This document shows, piece after piece, positions 1 to 6,863 of a stretch of 23,551 nucleotides of DNA (its first letter is position 1; every line of letters starts with the position of its first letter). The notes under the pieces are model-generated. The model was not told the DNA's origin and did not search any database. It saw nothing but the letters and a program-made list of their open reading frames with translations. The position numbers were made by a program, and so were the translations under genes. This DNA comes from Gemmatimonadota bacterium (lineage in GTDB: Bacteria > Gemmatimonadota > Gemmatimonadetes > Gemmatimonadales > Gemmatimonadaceae): positions 1 to 23,551 of the forward strand of contig QHUV01000055.1 of the NCBI GenBank assembly GCA_003222065.1, read 5' to 3'.

Positions 1-252
1 GGGAACGGCCACAAACGCCGCAGCGCTAAGCAGGCTCATCAATACGGCGTACTCGGATATAAAGGCGCGCGTCGAAAACGGCTAGGCTCGATGGGCCACC
101 CGCAAGCACGTCCAGATGGCCGACCATAGTGGAATTGATGGGCTTGGTCAACACTGTGGAGTTAATCACGAACCGTCGACGAGCTTGTGGCTTGAACTCA
201 ACCCTCATATTCCTGAGTGTCCAAGCAGCGTGCTCGTGCTACGATTCACCGC
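1..252. other. Leading stretch without a supportable gene
   Basis: I see no convincing coding sequence here. A 60-codon open frame on the minus strand (26-208) matches nothing I recognise. The one structural item is a pair of similar 11-mers, GTGGAATTGAT at 129-139 and GTGGAGTTAAT at 156-166. They lie in direct orientation 27 bases apart and could be tandem binding sites or chance. The stretch probably holds the promoter region of the VOC gene that follows. Confidence 0.4.
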
Positions 253-633
253 ATGACGTTTCCGGCTGCTGTCCCGGAGATCCCCGCGGCTAGCGTCGAT
301 AAAGCCGCTGCCTACTATGTCGACACGCTGGGCTTCACCTTCGATTGGGGCGACGAGCAAGGCGGCATCGCTGGCATCTCAAGGGGAAATTGCAGACTGT
401 TTATCACCAATCGCTCCTTCCGAGAGTCCTACGGCAACATCGGCCCTATCCTTTTCTGGCTCAATCTCGACAGCAAGACTGAGGTGGACGAGCTCTTCGC
501 ACAGTGGCAGGCGGCGCAAGCGAAGATCGTTTCCGAGCCCGAGGACAAACCGTGGAAGCTGCGCGAGTTCATGACCGCCGATCTTGATGGCAACCTCATT
601 CGCGTCTTCTACGATTTCCGGAGCGACATTTAA
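253..633 (+). CDS. VOC superfamily (glyoxalase/bleomycin resistance fold) protein
   Basis: A 126-residue protein of the vicinal-oxygen-chelate fold, the size of a single-domain glyoxalase or bleomycin-resistance-like protein. It begins AAVPEIPAASVDKAAAYY and continues DTLGFTFDWGDEQGGIAGI, the usual beta-alpha-beta opening. It ends with the typical DLDGNLIRVFYDF strand carrying the late acidic position. A GTG at 217 would add 12 residues rich in Arg and Lys. I chose the ATG at 253 because the family normally starts just before this first strand, although no clear Shine-Dalgarno site is seen for either. It converges on the glycoside hydrolase gene, leaving 6 bases between stops. Substrate unknown: such proteins may bind drugs such as bleomycin or act as lyases or dioxygenases. 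Confidence 0.8.
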   Translation: MTFPAAVPEIPAASVDKAAAYYVDTLGFTFDWGDEQGGIAGISRGNCRLFITNRSFRESYGNIGPILFWLNLDSKTEVDELFAQWQAAQAKIVSEPEDKPWKLREFMTADLDGNLIRVFYDFRSDI

Positions 634-639
634 GGGAAC

Positions 640-2667
640 TCAATAGCGCAGCCCGAAACCGAATGGGTACAGCGGGCGCGGACTGTCGTGCGGCAGATCC
701 GACCGCTGTGCAGATACCGCCTCCATCGACGAGGGCAGCTCGAACGGCAACTTTCCCTCGGGATGCGCACGACCCGCCAGCACATCGATCAGCGCTTCGT
801 CGCTGACACCGAAGTTCGCGACGATCGCGCGCGCCCGCTCCTTGATCGGTGTGAGAATCGCCGGCCGGTCGAGGTAGACGACCGCGATCGTCGGCACCAC
901 CGCGCTGACGCGCTTGAATGCCTCGTAATCGGGATCGCCGTCGCGGAATGCGAGACTCCCTTCGTGGAAGAACGAACCGAAGGGATACCCCGGGTGTAGC
1001 CGCTCCGCTGGCGCCGTTAGGCGCACGATCGCGACGTTTGCTTGCGCCGGCTCGCCGACGACCGTCCAACCTTCGTGCACAACAGCGGCCGCCGCAACGC
1101 CGTAAAGGTAGACGCGCAACGAGGGTTGCCCGGCAGTGTGCCGGAGCGGCAGCTGTGCGCCCTTGTTCTCGAGGAGCACGAGTGCGCGATGCTGGGCGCC
1201 GAGCGCCGCCGCGCGGAACGCGTCGGTACCGACGCGCTGCGGCGCGCTGGACGCGTCGACGTAAGGATCCTCGAACAGACCGAGCGCGAACTTCAGCGCG
1301 AGAATGCGGGCCACCGAGGAGTCGAGCCGCGCCTCGGTGAGCTCGCCGGCGCGCACGGCGTCGACGAGCATGTCGCCGCGCTCCGTACCGCCGAACTGAT
1401 CGACGCCTGCGTGCACGGCTTTCACGAACCGTGCGCGCATCGTTAGGCTCTCGACGCCCCACGGCATGCCGACGTCGGCGAACGACGGCCGCTCTCCCGC
1501 TGGTGCGCCCTCGCGACACCGCGCGCCGCAATCGTTCGTGATCGCCCAATCGGTGATGATCACCCCGTGGAACCCGTAGTGGCCGCGGAGCATGTCTGTG
1601 AGGAGCTGGTGATTGAAGCCGGCGCCGACCGCTTCGATCGGACGACCTTCCCACGTCGCGCCCTCCAGGATGGAGTAGGTCGGCATGACGCCGGCGACGC
1701 CGGCGGCGAAGGCGCCAAGGAACGGACGCACGTGATACGCGAGATGGCTCTTCCCGTTAGGCGCAGTGCCGAAGGTAGCAAATCGTCCGTAGTAATTGTG
1801 GCTGTCGTAGCCCTCGCGTGCCGCGCCGTAGCCGACCCAGTGCTTGACCACGGTTGCCACGGCAGCGCTGTCGACGCCGCGGGTGCCGTGCTGGAATCCC
1901 TCGACGTACGCGCGCACCATCCGCTCGGCGAGCGCTGCATCTTCCCCGAACGTGCCGTTGACGCGGCTCCAGCGCGGCTCGGTCGCGACGTCGGCCTGCG
2001 GCGAGAGCGCCATCTGGATGCCCACGGCGCGGTACTCGCGCCGCGCGATGTCGCCGAAGTGCCTAACGAGCGACGCGTCGCCGATCGCGGCGAGACCCAA
2101 CGGTTCGGGCCATTGCGAGAACTGATTGGACCTGACGCTCGCCCCGGGGACGTACTGGAAGTGGCTCCGCGGGTCCGTGCTGATTGTTAGCGGGATGCCG
2201 AGCCTCGTGTGCTCGGCGATCTCTTGCAAGGCGTTGTTCTGCGCGGCAAGGGACCCGGGATCGCCGCCGAGCCGCGTGATCATCGAGGTGACCTTCGCGC
2301 TATCGATAAGCGCGCGGTTCACGGCGGTGTCATACGCGCCGCCGGCGCCCGGAACGCCCATCTCACTCGGCGTTCGCGCCGTTCCGTGCATCATCGTGCC
2401 GGCCTTTTCGTCGAGTGTCATGCGAGCGACGAGATCGCGGGCGCGCACGTCAGGGGTGAGGCGCCAATCCTCATATGGGTCGACCTTGCCGTTGCGATCG
2501 AGGTCCTTGAACCGCAGGCCATCCTCTTGGATAAAGGGCGCGCCACGTGTGCCGAGGTGCGGTTGGCGGGCTTGGGTGCCGGCGACTCTCGCTTGGGCGA
2601 CGCCAACCGCTGGAATGGCGATCAGCGCGAGAAGAACGCGGCGACAGAGACCGACGGTGGTATGCAT
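640..2667 (-). CDS. Secreted glycoside hydrolase family 3 (beta-glucosidase-like)
   Basis: A 675-residue exported enzyme expected to remove beta-linked glucose or xylose units from oligosaccharides in the periplasm or outside the cell. Residues 1-26 form a signal peptide (RR, then LLALIAIPAVGVAQA). Near residues 55-67 lies DLDRNGKVDPYEDW, a textbook EF-hand calcium loop. The GH3 TIM barrel follows, with the nucleophile motif GVIITDWAI (Asp373). The C-terminal alpha/beta domain starts near LVLLENKGAQLPLR, and the protein ends PRPLYPFGFGLRY, as in many GH3 enzymes. The general acid, usually a Glu in the C-terminal domain, cannot be assigned by eye. The gene stands alone, and a LacI-type palindrome 114 bases upstream suggests sugar-dependent repression. 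Beta-glucosidase versus xylosidase cannot be decided from sequence alone. Confidence 0.93.
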   Translation of the reverse strand: MHTTVGLCRRVLLALIAIPAVGVAQARVAGTQARQPHLGTRGAPFIQEDGLRFKDLDRNGKVDPYEDWRLTPDVRARDLVARMTLDEKAGTMMHGTARTPSEMGVPGAGGAYDTAVNRALIDSAKVTSMITRLGGDPGSLAAQNNALQEIAEHTRLGIPLTISTDPRSHFQYVPGASVRSNQFSQWPEPLGLAAIGDASLVRHFGDIARREYRAVGIQMALSPQADVATEPRWSRVNGTFGEDAALAERMVRAYVEGFQHGTRGVDSAAVATVVKHWVGYGAAREGYDSHNYYGRFATFGTAPNGKSHLAYHVRPFLGAFAAGVAGVMPTYSILEGATWEGRPIEAVGAGFNHQLLTDMLRGHYGFHGVIITDWAITNDCGARCREGAPAGERPSFADVGMPWGVESLTMRARFVKAVHAGVDQFGGTERGDMLVDAVRAGELTEARLDSSVARILALKFALGLFEDPYVDASSAPQRVGTDAFRAAALGAQHRALVLLENKGAQLPLRHTAGQPSLRVYLYGVAAAAVVHEGWTVVGEPAQANVAIVRLTAPAERLHPGYPFGSFFHEGSLAFRDGDPDYEAFKRVSAVVPTIAVVYLDRPAILTPIKERARAIVANFGVSDEALIDVLAGRAHPEGKLPFELPSSMEAVSAQRSDLPHDSPRPLYPFGFGLRY

Positions 2668-2780
2668 TGGTCAGCGCGAGCGGGAGGTGACGGAGGATGA
2701 ATGGCGGATATCGGCCGGCAATTCAGTCGAGCCTCAAACTGCAACGCGATCGGGAATGACCGCTAGACGAGTCTCTTGCT

Positions 2781-2795
2781 CTGAAAGCGTTTCAG
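2781..2795. promoter_or_regulatory. Palindromic operator of LacI/GalR type
   Basis: CTGAAAGCGTTTCAG is a perfect inverted repeat: CTGAAA, central GCG, TTTCAG. The TGAAA-CG-TTTCA layout with a central CG resembles operators of LacI/GalR-family sugar repressors and cre sites. It sits 114 bases upstream of the glycoside hydrolase start and 68 bases upstream of the monooxygenase start, in the divergent promoter region, so it could control either gene. Control of the hydrolase is the more natural reading. No repressor gene is in the window. Confidence 0.5.
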
Positions 2796-2862
2796 TGGTA
2801 TGGCTGGAGGGGAAGCGCGACGACTTATGCGCGCCACGAACTTCATCTACCACAGGAGCACC

Positions 2863-3168
2863 ATGGAAAAGCTCGGGATCTTGGCCGTGCTGGAAGCGAA
2901 GCCCGGCAAGGAACGGGAAGTTGAGCTGTTTCTAAAGTCGGCGTTGCCGATGGCCGAGGAAGAACGACAGACAGTCAGTTGGTACGCCATGAAACTCGGC
3001 CCGTCCCGGTTCGGCATCTTCGATACGTTCGCCGATCAGAGCGGGCGCGACGCGCATCTTTCTGGCCAGATCGCGAAGGCGCTCTTCGCCAAGGCTGAAG
3101 AGCTCTTCGTCAAACCGCCAACGATCGATCAACCCGAGATTCTGGCCGTCAAGGAATCGAGGGCCTGA
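2863..3168 (+). CDS. Antibiotic biosynthesis monooxygenase (ABM) domain protein
   Basis: A 101-residue single-domain protein of the dimeric alpha+beta barrel family that includes the quinol monooxygenase YgiN and ActVA-Orf6. It starts MEKLGILAVLEAKPGKEREV, the characteristic first strand and helix. It continues with the conserved DTFADQSGRDAHLSGQIAKA segment, in which the His lies in the expected helix. The ATG at 2863 is preceded by AGGAG (2854-2858) with a 4-base spacer, which favours it over the in-frame ATG at 2800. Members of the family oxidise quinols or polyketides without a cofactor or act as heme or sensor proteins, so the substrate cannot be inferred. It is divergent from the glycoside hydrolase and apparently monocistronic. 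Confidence 0.85.
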   Translation: MEKLGILAVLEAKPGKEREVELFLKSALPMAEEERQTVSWYAMKLGPSRFGIFDTFADQSGRDAHLSGQIAKALFAKAEELFVKPPTIDQPEILAVKESRA

Positions 3169-3232
3169 ACGCCCAATCGAAAGGGCTGTGCAGAGGAGCG
3201 AGTGAAGGACCAGTTCCTGCTCAGGAAAGAGC

Positions 3233-3253
3233 CGCGCGGCGCTTCGCCGCGCG
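3233..3253 (+). terminator. Strong GC hairpin, possible terminator without U-tract
   Basis: CGCGCGGCG (3233-3241) pairs perfectly with CGCCGCGCG (3245-3253) across the loop CTT, giving a 9-bp all-GC stem. It lies 64 bases after the monooxygenase stop and 33 bases before the next start. No run of T follows, so it is either a factor-independent stop of the kind seen in high-GC genomes or an RNA structure in the leader of the downstream gene. Confidence 0.35.
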
Positions 3254-3286
3254 AGGCCACATCGCTGTCGAACTCTCTTGCCCCTC

Positions 3287-3604
3287 ATGGCGCATCGGGA
3301 ATTTCGAGACGAACGCGGTCGGCTCTGGGAAGTGTGGGACGTGATGCCAGAGCGGCGCGACCGGCGCGGCGGAGCTGATCGCCGCACGGAGGCGCGGGCA
3401 ACCTTCGATCGGCGGAAGAGGCGCGTCCTCAGTGCTGCCGTGAGCGGCGATCTCGCCAAGGGCTGGTTGGTTTTCTCCAGCGCGCTCGAGCGCCGCCGCT
3501 ACACACCTCTTCCGGATCGGTGGGCCGAGGTTACGGACGACCAGCTAAACGCCTGGTGTGCGTTGGCTCGTCCCATCCCGCTGCCACGTCGATTGATTAA
3601 ATAA
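3287..3604 (+). CDS. Small hypothetical protein with LVF-PDxW-TDDxL tail
   Basis: A 105-residue protein of unknown function, very rich in Arg over residues 4-50 (FRDERGRLWEVWDV, then PERRDRRGGADRR). The C-terminal half, WLVFSS followed by RRRYTPLPDRW and EVTDDQLNAW, is shared in outline with the next gene. There is no signal peptide or membrane segment. I chose the ATG at 3287; a TTG at 3278 would add three residues. No clear ribosome site is visible, and the strong hairpin at 3233-3253 lies just upstream. Similar short proteins seem frequent in this kind of genome, but I know no function for them. Confidence 0.65.
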   Translation: MAHREFRDERGRLWEVWDVMPERRDRRGGADRRTEARATFDRRKRRVLSAAVSGDLAKGWLVFSSALERRRYTPLPDRWAEVTDDQLNAWCALARPIPLPRRLIK

Positions 3605-3655
3605 GCTCCGGGAGCATCCGAGTTCCAAACCGCACTGTAACAGGCGGCCCAAAAA

Positions 3656-3916
3656 ATGCCGCCCGCGCTGGCAATGGTACACGACCGGATGGCAGCACAG
3701 GAGTGGCTCCGCGCAGCGCGGCGGGGTGGCCGTGAGATCTTCGCCGACAACGTGCCCTGGCTCGTTTACGAGCTACCGCCGGCACCGTTCGATCGGCGCA
3801 GCACGCCGTCCCTCGTCTTCGAGACCGAGGACACGGTGCGTCGCATACGCGCATATCCGGACGATTGGCGCACCCTCACCGACGACGACCTGTTCGCGCT
3901 GAGCTGGACGCGTTAA
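3656..3916 (+). CDS. Small hypothetical protein, possible paralogue of the preceding gene
   Basis: Up to 86 residues from the ATG at 3656. Internal ATGs at 3674 and 3689 are possible, and the 3689 start (MAAQEWLRAARRGGREIFAD) looks the most protein-like. The C-terminal segment LVFETEDTVRRIRAYPDDW then TLTDDDLFAL aligns without gaps with the same region of the upstream gene: LVF, RR, PD, W, TDD, L and A coincide. Upstream it has PWLVYELPPAPFDRR, which the neighbour lacks. It is 51 bases from the previous gene and probably cotranscribed with it. Function unknown. Confidence 0.6.
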   Translation: MPPALAMVHDRMAAQEWLRAARRGGREIFADNVPWLVYELPPAPFDRRSTPSLVFETEDTVRRIRAYPDDWRTLTDDDLFALSWTR

Positions 3917-4074
3917 GAAATTGGAAATCGTCGCGCGTCCGTAAGCATTGCGTCGTCAGGCAGCATCCAACCTCGAATCTCCCGCGTCCGCGGGTTAACA
4001 TCCTCGGTGGCGCGCCGCCCGGCGCGACTCGCCGAACTGATCCACATCCCACGGCACGCACTCTGAGAGAACTC

Positions 4075-5520
4075 ATGCCACGCTTCCCTCAGTTGTTCTG
4101 TTTTGCCTTCATGGCCTGCGCGTCGCCGCATTCCACTCCCGCGACCGACACCGGCGGCACGACCAACCCTCCTCCGGTAAACTCGAACGGCCACGATTGG
4201 CCCCGTTTTGGCTTCGACGAGGCGCGCACGAGTGCGTTCGACGCCCCGACCGGCATCACGGCGGCAATCGTCCCGACGATGAAGCGCCAGCAGGTCGCGA
4301 TCGAAGGCGTCGTCGACGCCTCTGCCATCTACCTGCACAACATTCAGGTGAGCGGGGCCGCGCATGACGCCTTCTTCGTCACGACACTGTACGGGAAGAC
4401 CATCGCCGTCGACGCGAACGATGGCTCCATCCTTTGGACCTACACCCCCACCTCATATGGCACGTGGGCCGGATCGGCGCGCATAACGAATGTCACGCCG
4501 GTGGCCGACCCAGATCGCACCGCGATCTACACCGCCTCGCCGGATGGACACGTCGAAAAGCTCGCCGTCTCCGACGGCCATGAGCTCTGGAATACTTCGA
4601 TTACCAACCTGGCGACGCGGGAGAAGATCGCGTCCCCGCTCAACTATTCCCGGGGCCACATCATTGCCGTCACCGGCGGCTATATCGGCGACGCCCCTCC
4701 GTATCAGGGCCACGTCACCATACTCGATGCCGCGACCGGTCAGACGCTGCACAACTGGAACTCGTTATGCAGCAACCGGACGGGCTTGATCGATCCTTCG
4801 TCCTGTGCGCAGAGCGGCTCGGCGATTTGGGGACGTGCTGGCGCGGTCGTCGATCCAACGACCGGGAATATTTTCGTCGCGACTGGGAACGGCCGGTGGG
4901 ACGGCGTCACGAGCTGGAGTGACGCCGTCATCGAGCTCGACCCGTTGGCCACGCAAATGCTCGCCAACTACACGCCGACGAACACCGCGAACCTCGAGGC
5001 ATCCGATGCGGATGTCGGTTCGGTTTCACCGGTGTTACTCGACGCAACGCACGTCGTACAAGGTGGAAAGGACGGCGCCCTGCGGGTGCTCGACCTCCAG
5101 ACACTATCCGGGGGCACCGCACACAAAGGCGGCGAGGCCCAGTCGGTGGGCACACCGTCGGGTAGCGCGATGTTCACCGCGCCGGCCCTCTTCCGGCAGT
5201 CGGGCACGGTTTGGGTCTTCGTCGCCTCCGGCGGCGGCACGGCGGCATGGACATACAGCAACGGCCGCCTAACGGCGGCCTGGAGCAACGGCAACTCGGG
5301 GACGAGCCCCGTAACTGCCGGCGGGCTGCTCTGGATCTTCGACCCCGGCGGCACGTTGCGGGTGTACGATCCGACGAGCGGTGTGCAAGTCGCGACGCTC
5401 CAGAGCGGCGGAGGCCATTGGAATAGCCCGATCATCGCCGATGGTCGCATCGCGCTTCCGGAGGGGAGCGCGAACTCGCACTCCCAGAGCGGCGTGCTGA
5501 ACATCTGGAGAATTCCATAG
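4075..5520 (+). CDS. PQQ-like beta-propeller lipoprotein
   Basis: A 481-residue exported protein. The first 14 residues form a short signal ending in FMAC-A, so Cys15 is the likely lipidated residue. A Pro/Thr-rich linker (TDTGGTTNPPPVNSN) follows, then a propeller of PQQ-type blades visible as DGSILWTYTP, DGHELWNTSI, TGQTLHNWN, DGALRVLDLQ and GTLRVYDPTSG. The closing segment returns to a GRIALPEG-type blade. No heme-binding site or alcohol-dehydrogenase catalytic block is seen, so a binding or scaffold role on the membrane is more likely than oxidation. The ATG at 4075 has GAGAGA just upstream. Longer in-frame starts lack a signal peptide and overlap the previous gene. Its stop is 14 bases before the MerB-like gene. 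Confidence 0.85.
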   Translation: MPRFPQLFCFAFMACASPHSTPATDTGGTTNPPPVNSNGHDWPRFGFDEARTSAFDAPTGITAAIVPTMKRQQVAIEGVVDASAIYLHNIQVSGAAHDAFFVTTLYGKTIAVDANDGSILWTYTPTSYGTWAGSARITNVTPVADPDRTAIYTASPDGHVEKLAVSDGHELWNTSITNLATREKIASPLNYSRGHIIAVTGGYIGDAPPYQGHVTILDAATGQTLHNWNSLCSNRTGLIDPSSCAQSGSAIWGRAGAVVDPTTGNIFVATGNGRWDGVTSWSDAVIELDPLATQMLANYTPTNTANLEASDADVGSVSPVLLDATHVVQGGKDGALRVLDLQTLSGGTAHKGGEAQSVGTPSGSAMFTAPALFRQSGTVWVFVASGGGTAAWTYSNGRLTAAWSNGNSGTSPVTAGGLLWIFDPGGTLRVYDPTSGVQVATLQSGGGHWNSPIIADGRIALPEGSANSHSQSGVLNIWRIP

Positions 5521-5534
5521 ACCAACAATCGGCA

Positions 5535-6197
5535 TTGGATCCCGTCGCCCTTCGCATTTTCGTCTACGACGAGATCGTTGCGCGCGGCCGGCCGCCGGCC
5601 TTGTCCGACATCGCCGCGCGGTTCGAGATCACCGTGCCTAACGCTCGGCGCGCGCTCGCCGAGCTCAAGATCGGGAAGACGATCCTCGTCGATCCGCAAT
5701 CGGGCGAGATCTGGATGGCCGGACCGTTCTCCGCGGTCGAGACACCGTATCACGTCGTGAGTGGCAGCCGCACGTGGTGGGCGAATTGCGCCTGGGACAT
5801 GCTCGGCGTCGTCATGATCGTCAACGAACGGACGACGATCCACACGCAATGTACGGATTGCGCGGCGCCAATGACGCTCACCGGCGATCCTTCCGTCGAG
5901 CCTAACGAGAAGGCCGTCGTGCATTTCTTGGTGCCGGCGCGGCGCTGGTATGAGGACATCGGCTTCACGTGAGCGACGATGTCGATCTTCCGGTCGGAAG
6001 AGCACGTGTTGAACTGGACGCGCGCCAATGGGCACGCGGTCGGCGCGATCGTCGATCTGCCGCAGGTGTGGCAGCTCGCGAAACTCTGGTACGCTGATCC
6101 ACGCGCGACCACGTGGCGGCCGCGAACGCGCGATGAATCCCAGGCCTTGATCGCCGCGGCTGGTCTCACCGGCCCCTTTTGGGAGCTGCCGAAATGA
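5535..6197 (+). CDS. Alkylmercury lyase (MerB) family protein with in-frame TGA, putative selenoprotein
   Basis: Read through one TGA at 5970-5972, this is a 220-residue protein of the MerB fold. Residues 10-47 look like the N-terminal winged helix (PPALSDIAARFEITVPNARR). Residues 84-90, NCAWDML, hold the first catalytic Cys (85) and the Asp three residues on (88), as Cys96/Asp99 in MerB. Cys106 and Cys109 form TQCTDC. The TGA is codon 146, between DIGFT and ATMSIFRSEEHV, where homologues as I recall them have Cys (equivalent to MerB Cys159). The frame stays open for 74 more family-like residues ending AAAGLTGPFWEL. A GGUC-loop hairpin follows the TGA. The start is uncertain: TTG at 5535 is the best in-frame choice, with no good ribosome site. 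Alternatives are a recent nonsense mutation or a sequencing error. Standard annotation would give two fragments, 5535-5972 and 5979-6197. Confidence 0.8.
5986..6001 (+). promoter_or_regulatory. Candidate bacterial SECIS hairpin
   Basis: TCTTCC (5986-5991) pairs with GGAAGA (5996-6001) over the four-base loop GGTC (5992-5995). Nineteen bases separate the TGA from the loop. In Escherichia coli fdhF the SelB-binding hairpin also has a GGUC apical loop, 18 bases after the UGA. Bacterial SECIS models ask for a short stem with G at the start of the loop, about 16 to 37 bases from the UGA, and this meets them. The bulged U of fdhF is not evident here. The hairpin is also coding (IFRSEE), so chance is possible. 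Confidence 0.6.
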
Positions 6198-6322
6198 CGC
6201 CTTGCGTCAGGCGCGCCCGATGTCGCGCTAGCGTGGCTCGGCGGGCCTGTCTAGCTTGCTCCGCCGATGGCCGCGCATCCTCGCGCCAAGCCAGAAGTCC
6301 AGTTTTTGGGGGATAGCGACGA

Positions 6323-6535
6323 ATGACAACCCGACTTGAGAAAACGATCAAGCGTGAGCTGGAGCTCGACGGACGTCTCTATACCGTGCAGATGGGGCCC
6401 GATGGCGTGAAAGTCACGGAGAAGGGGCACCGGAAGGGGCAGGAGCTCTCCTGGCGTGCGATCATCAGCGGCGATGCGTCACTGCACCAGGATCTCAACG
6501 TCTCGTTGGACGCGACGTCTTCCGAAGGCGAATAG
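6323..6535 (+). CDS. Conserved-looking small hypothetical protein
   Basis: A 70-residue protein, MTTRLEKTIKRELELDGR followed by LYTVQMGPDGVKVTEKGHR and GQELSWRAIISGDA. It reads as a small beta-rich soluble domain without signal peptide or cysteines. The ATG at 6323 follows GGGGGATAG, a good purine-rich ribosome site about 7 bases away. Low Arg content and G/C-ended codons support real coding. It converges on the hypothetical at the end of the ku-ligD operon with only 7 bases between. I have a vague memory of similar proteins in soil bacteria but no function to give. Confidence 0.7.
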   Translation: MTTRLEKTIKRELELDGRLYTVQMGPDGVKVTEKGHRKGQELSWRAIISGDASLHQDLNVSLDATSSEGE

Positions 6536-6542
6536 CGTTTCG

Positions 6543-6863
6543 CTAGTCGTTCGCGCCGAGTGCCGCCTTCGCGCGGCGCTCATTGCGCAGGTCCAGCTCG
6601 AGCTGCTCGTCGTCCTCGTCAGGCGTGTCCATCTCGAGCTGAACGATGCGCTGCCGGTGCTGAAGCATGCGGATCGGGGCGCGCAGGCTCGCGCGCGGCG
6701 CGTTGACAATCGCGAGTGCCTCGGCCCGCACTTCACCGGGCAGCTGCATTGCGAGACCATGCTCGAGGAGCTCGCGCATCCGCGCCTGGTCGCGTCGCAT
6801 CGCTGCGCGGTACACCTGATCGAGGTATTCGAGCAGCAGACTCGACATCGGCGTCTGCCTCAC
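6543..6863 (-). CDS. Hypothetical protein, last gene of the ku-ligD operon
   Basis: A 106-residue helical, charged protein. It starts MRQTPMSSLLLEYLDQVYRA and runs through RRDQARMRELLEHGLAMQLP to an acidic stretch (MDTPDEDDEQLELDL) and a basic tail (RNERRAKAALG). Its ATG overlaps the stop of the preceding gene by four bases (ATGA, 6860-6863), so the two are translationally coupled. No known domain is recognised. It is the sixth gene of a minus-strand run beginning with ku, so a link to end joining is possible by position only. Confidence 0.7.
   Translation of the reverse strand: MRQTPMSSLLLEYLDQVYRAAMRRDQARMRELLEHGLAMQLPGEVRAEALAIVNAPRASLRAPIRMLQHRQRIVQLEMDTPDEDDEQLELDLRNERRAKAALGAND

Noticed and set aside
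26..208. A 60-codon minus-strand open frame near the window start
   Set aside because: No recognisable domain or ribosome site, and the frame overlaps the direct-repeat pair. It is too short to support in high-GC sequence.
596..1654. A 352-codon minus-strand open frame over the glycoside hydrolase
   Set aside because: It is an Arg-rich shadow of the GH3 gene in another frame of the same strand, a normal result of GC-rich codon use.
3202..3378. A 58-codon GTG-start frame with a GAGGAG ribosome-like site
   Set aside because: It overlaps the more convincing gene at 3287 in another frame, runs through the strong hairpin, and its product is Arg/Ser/Ala-rich like other shadow frames.
3981..3994. 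CCCGCGTCCGCGGG palindrome before the PQQ-propeller gene
   Set aside because: The loop would be only two bases, and no regulator family operator fits it well. It is likely chance in GC-rich DNA.
5979..6197. A separate 72-residue gene starting at the ATG at 5979
   Set aside because: It is in the same frame as the MerB-like gene, nine bases after the TGA starts, has no ribosome site of its own and continues the same domain, so readthrough or a broken gene explains it better.
6195..6213. Overlapping inverted repeats (TGACGC-CTT-GCGTCA and CGCCT-TGCGTC-AGGCG) at the end of the MerB-like gene as a terminator
   Set aside because: Stems are only 5 to 6 bp, exclude each other and have no T-run. I could not support a terminator call.
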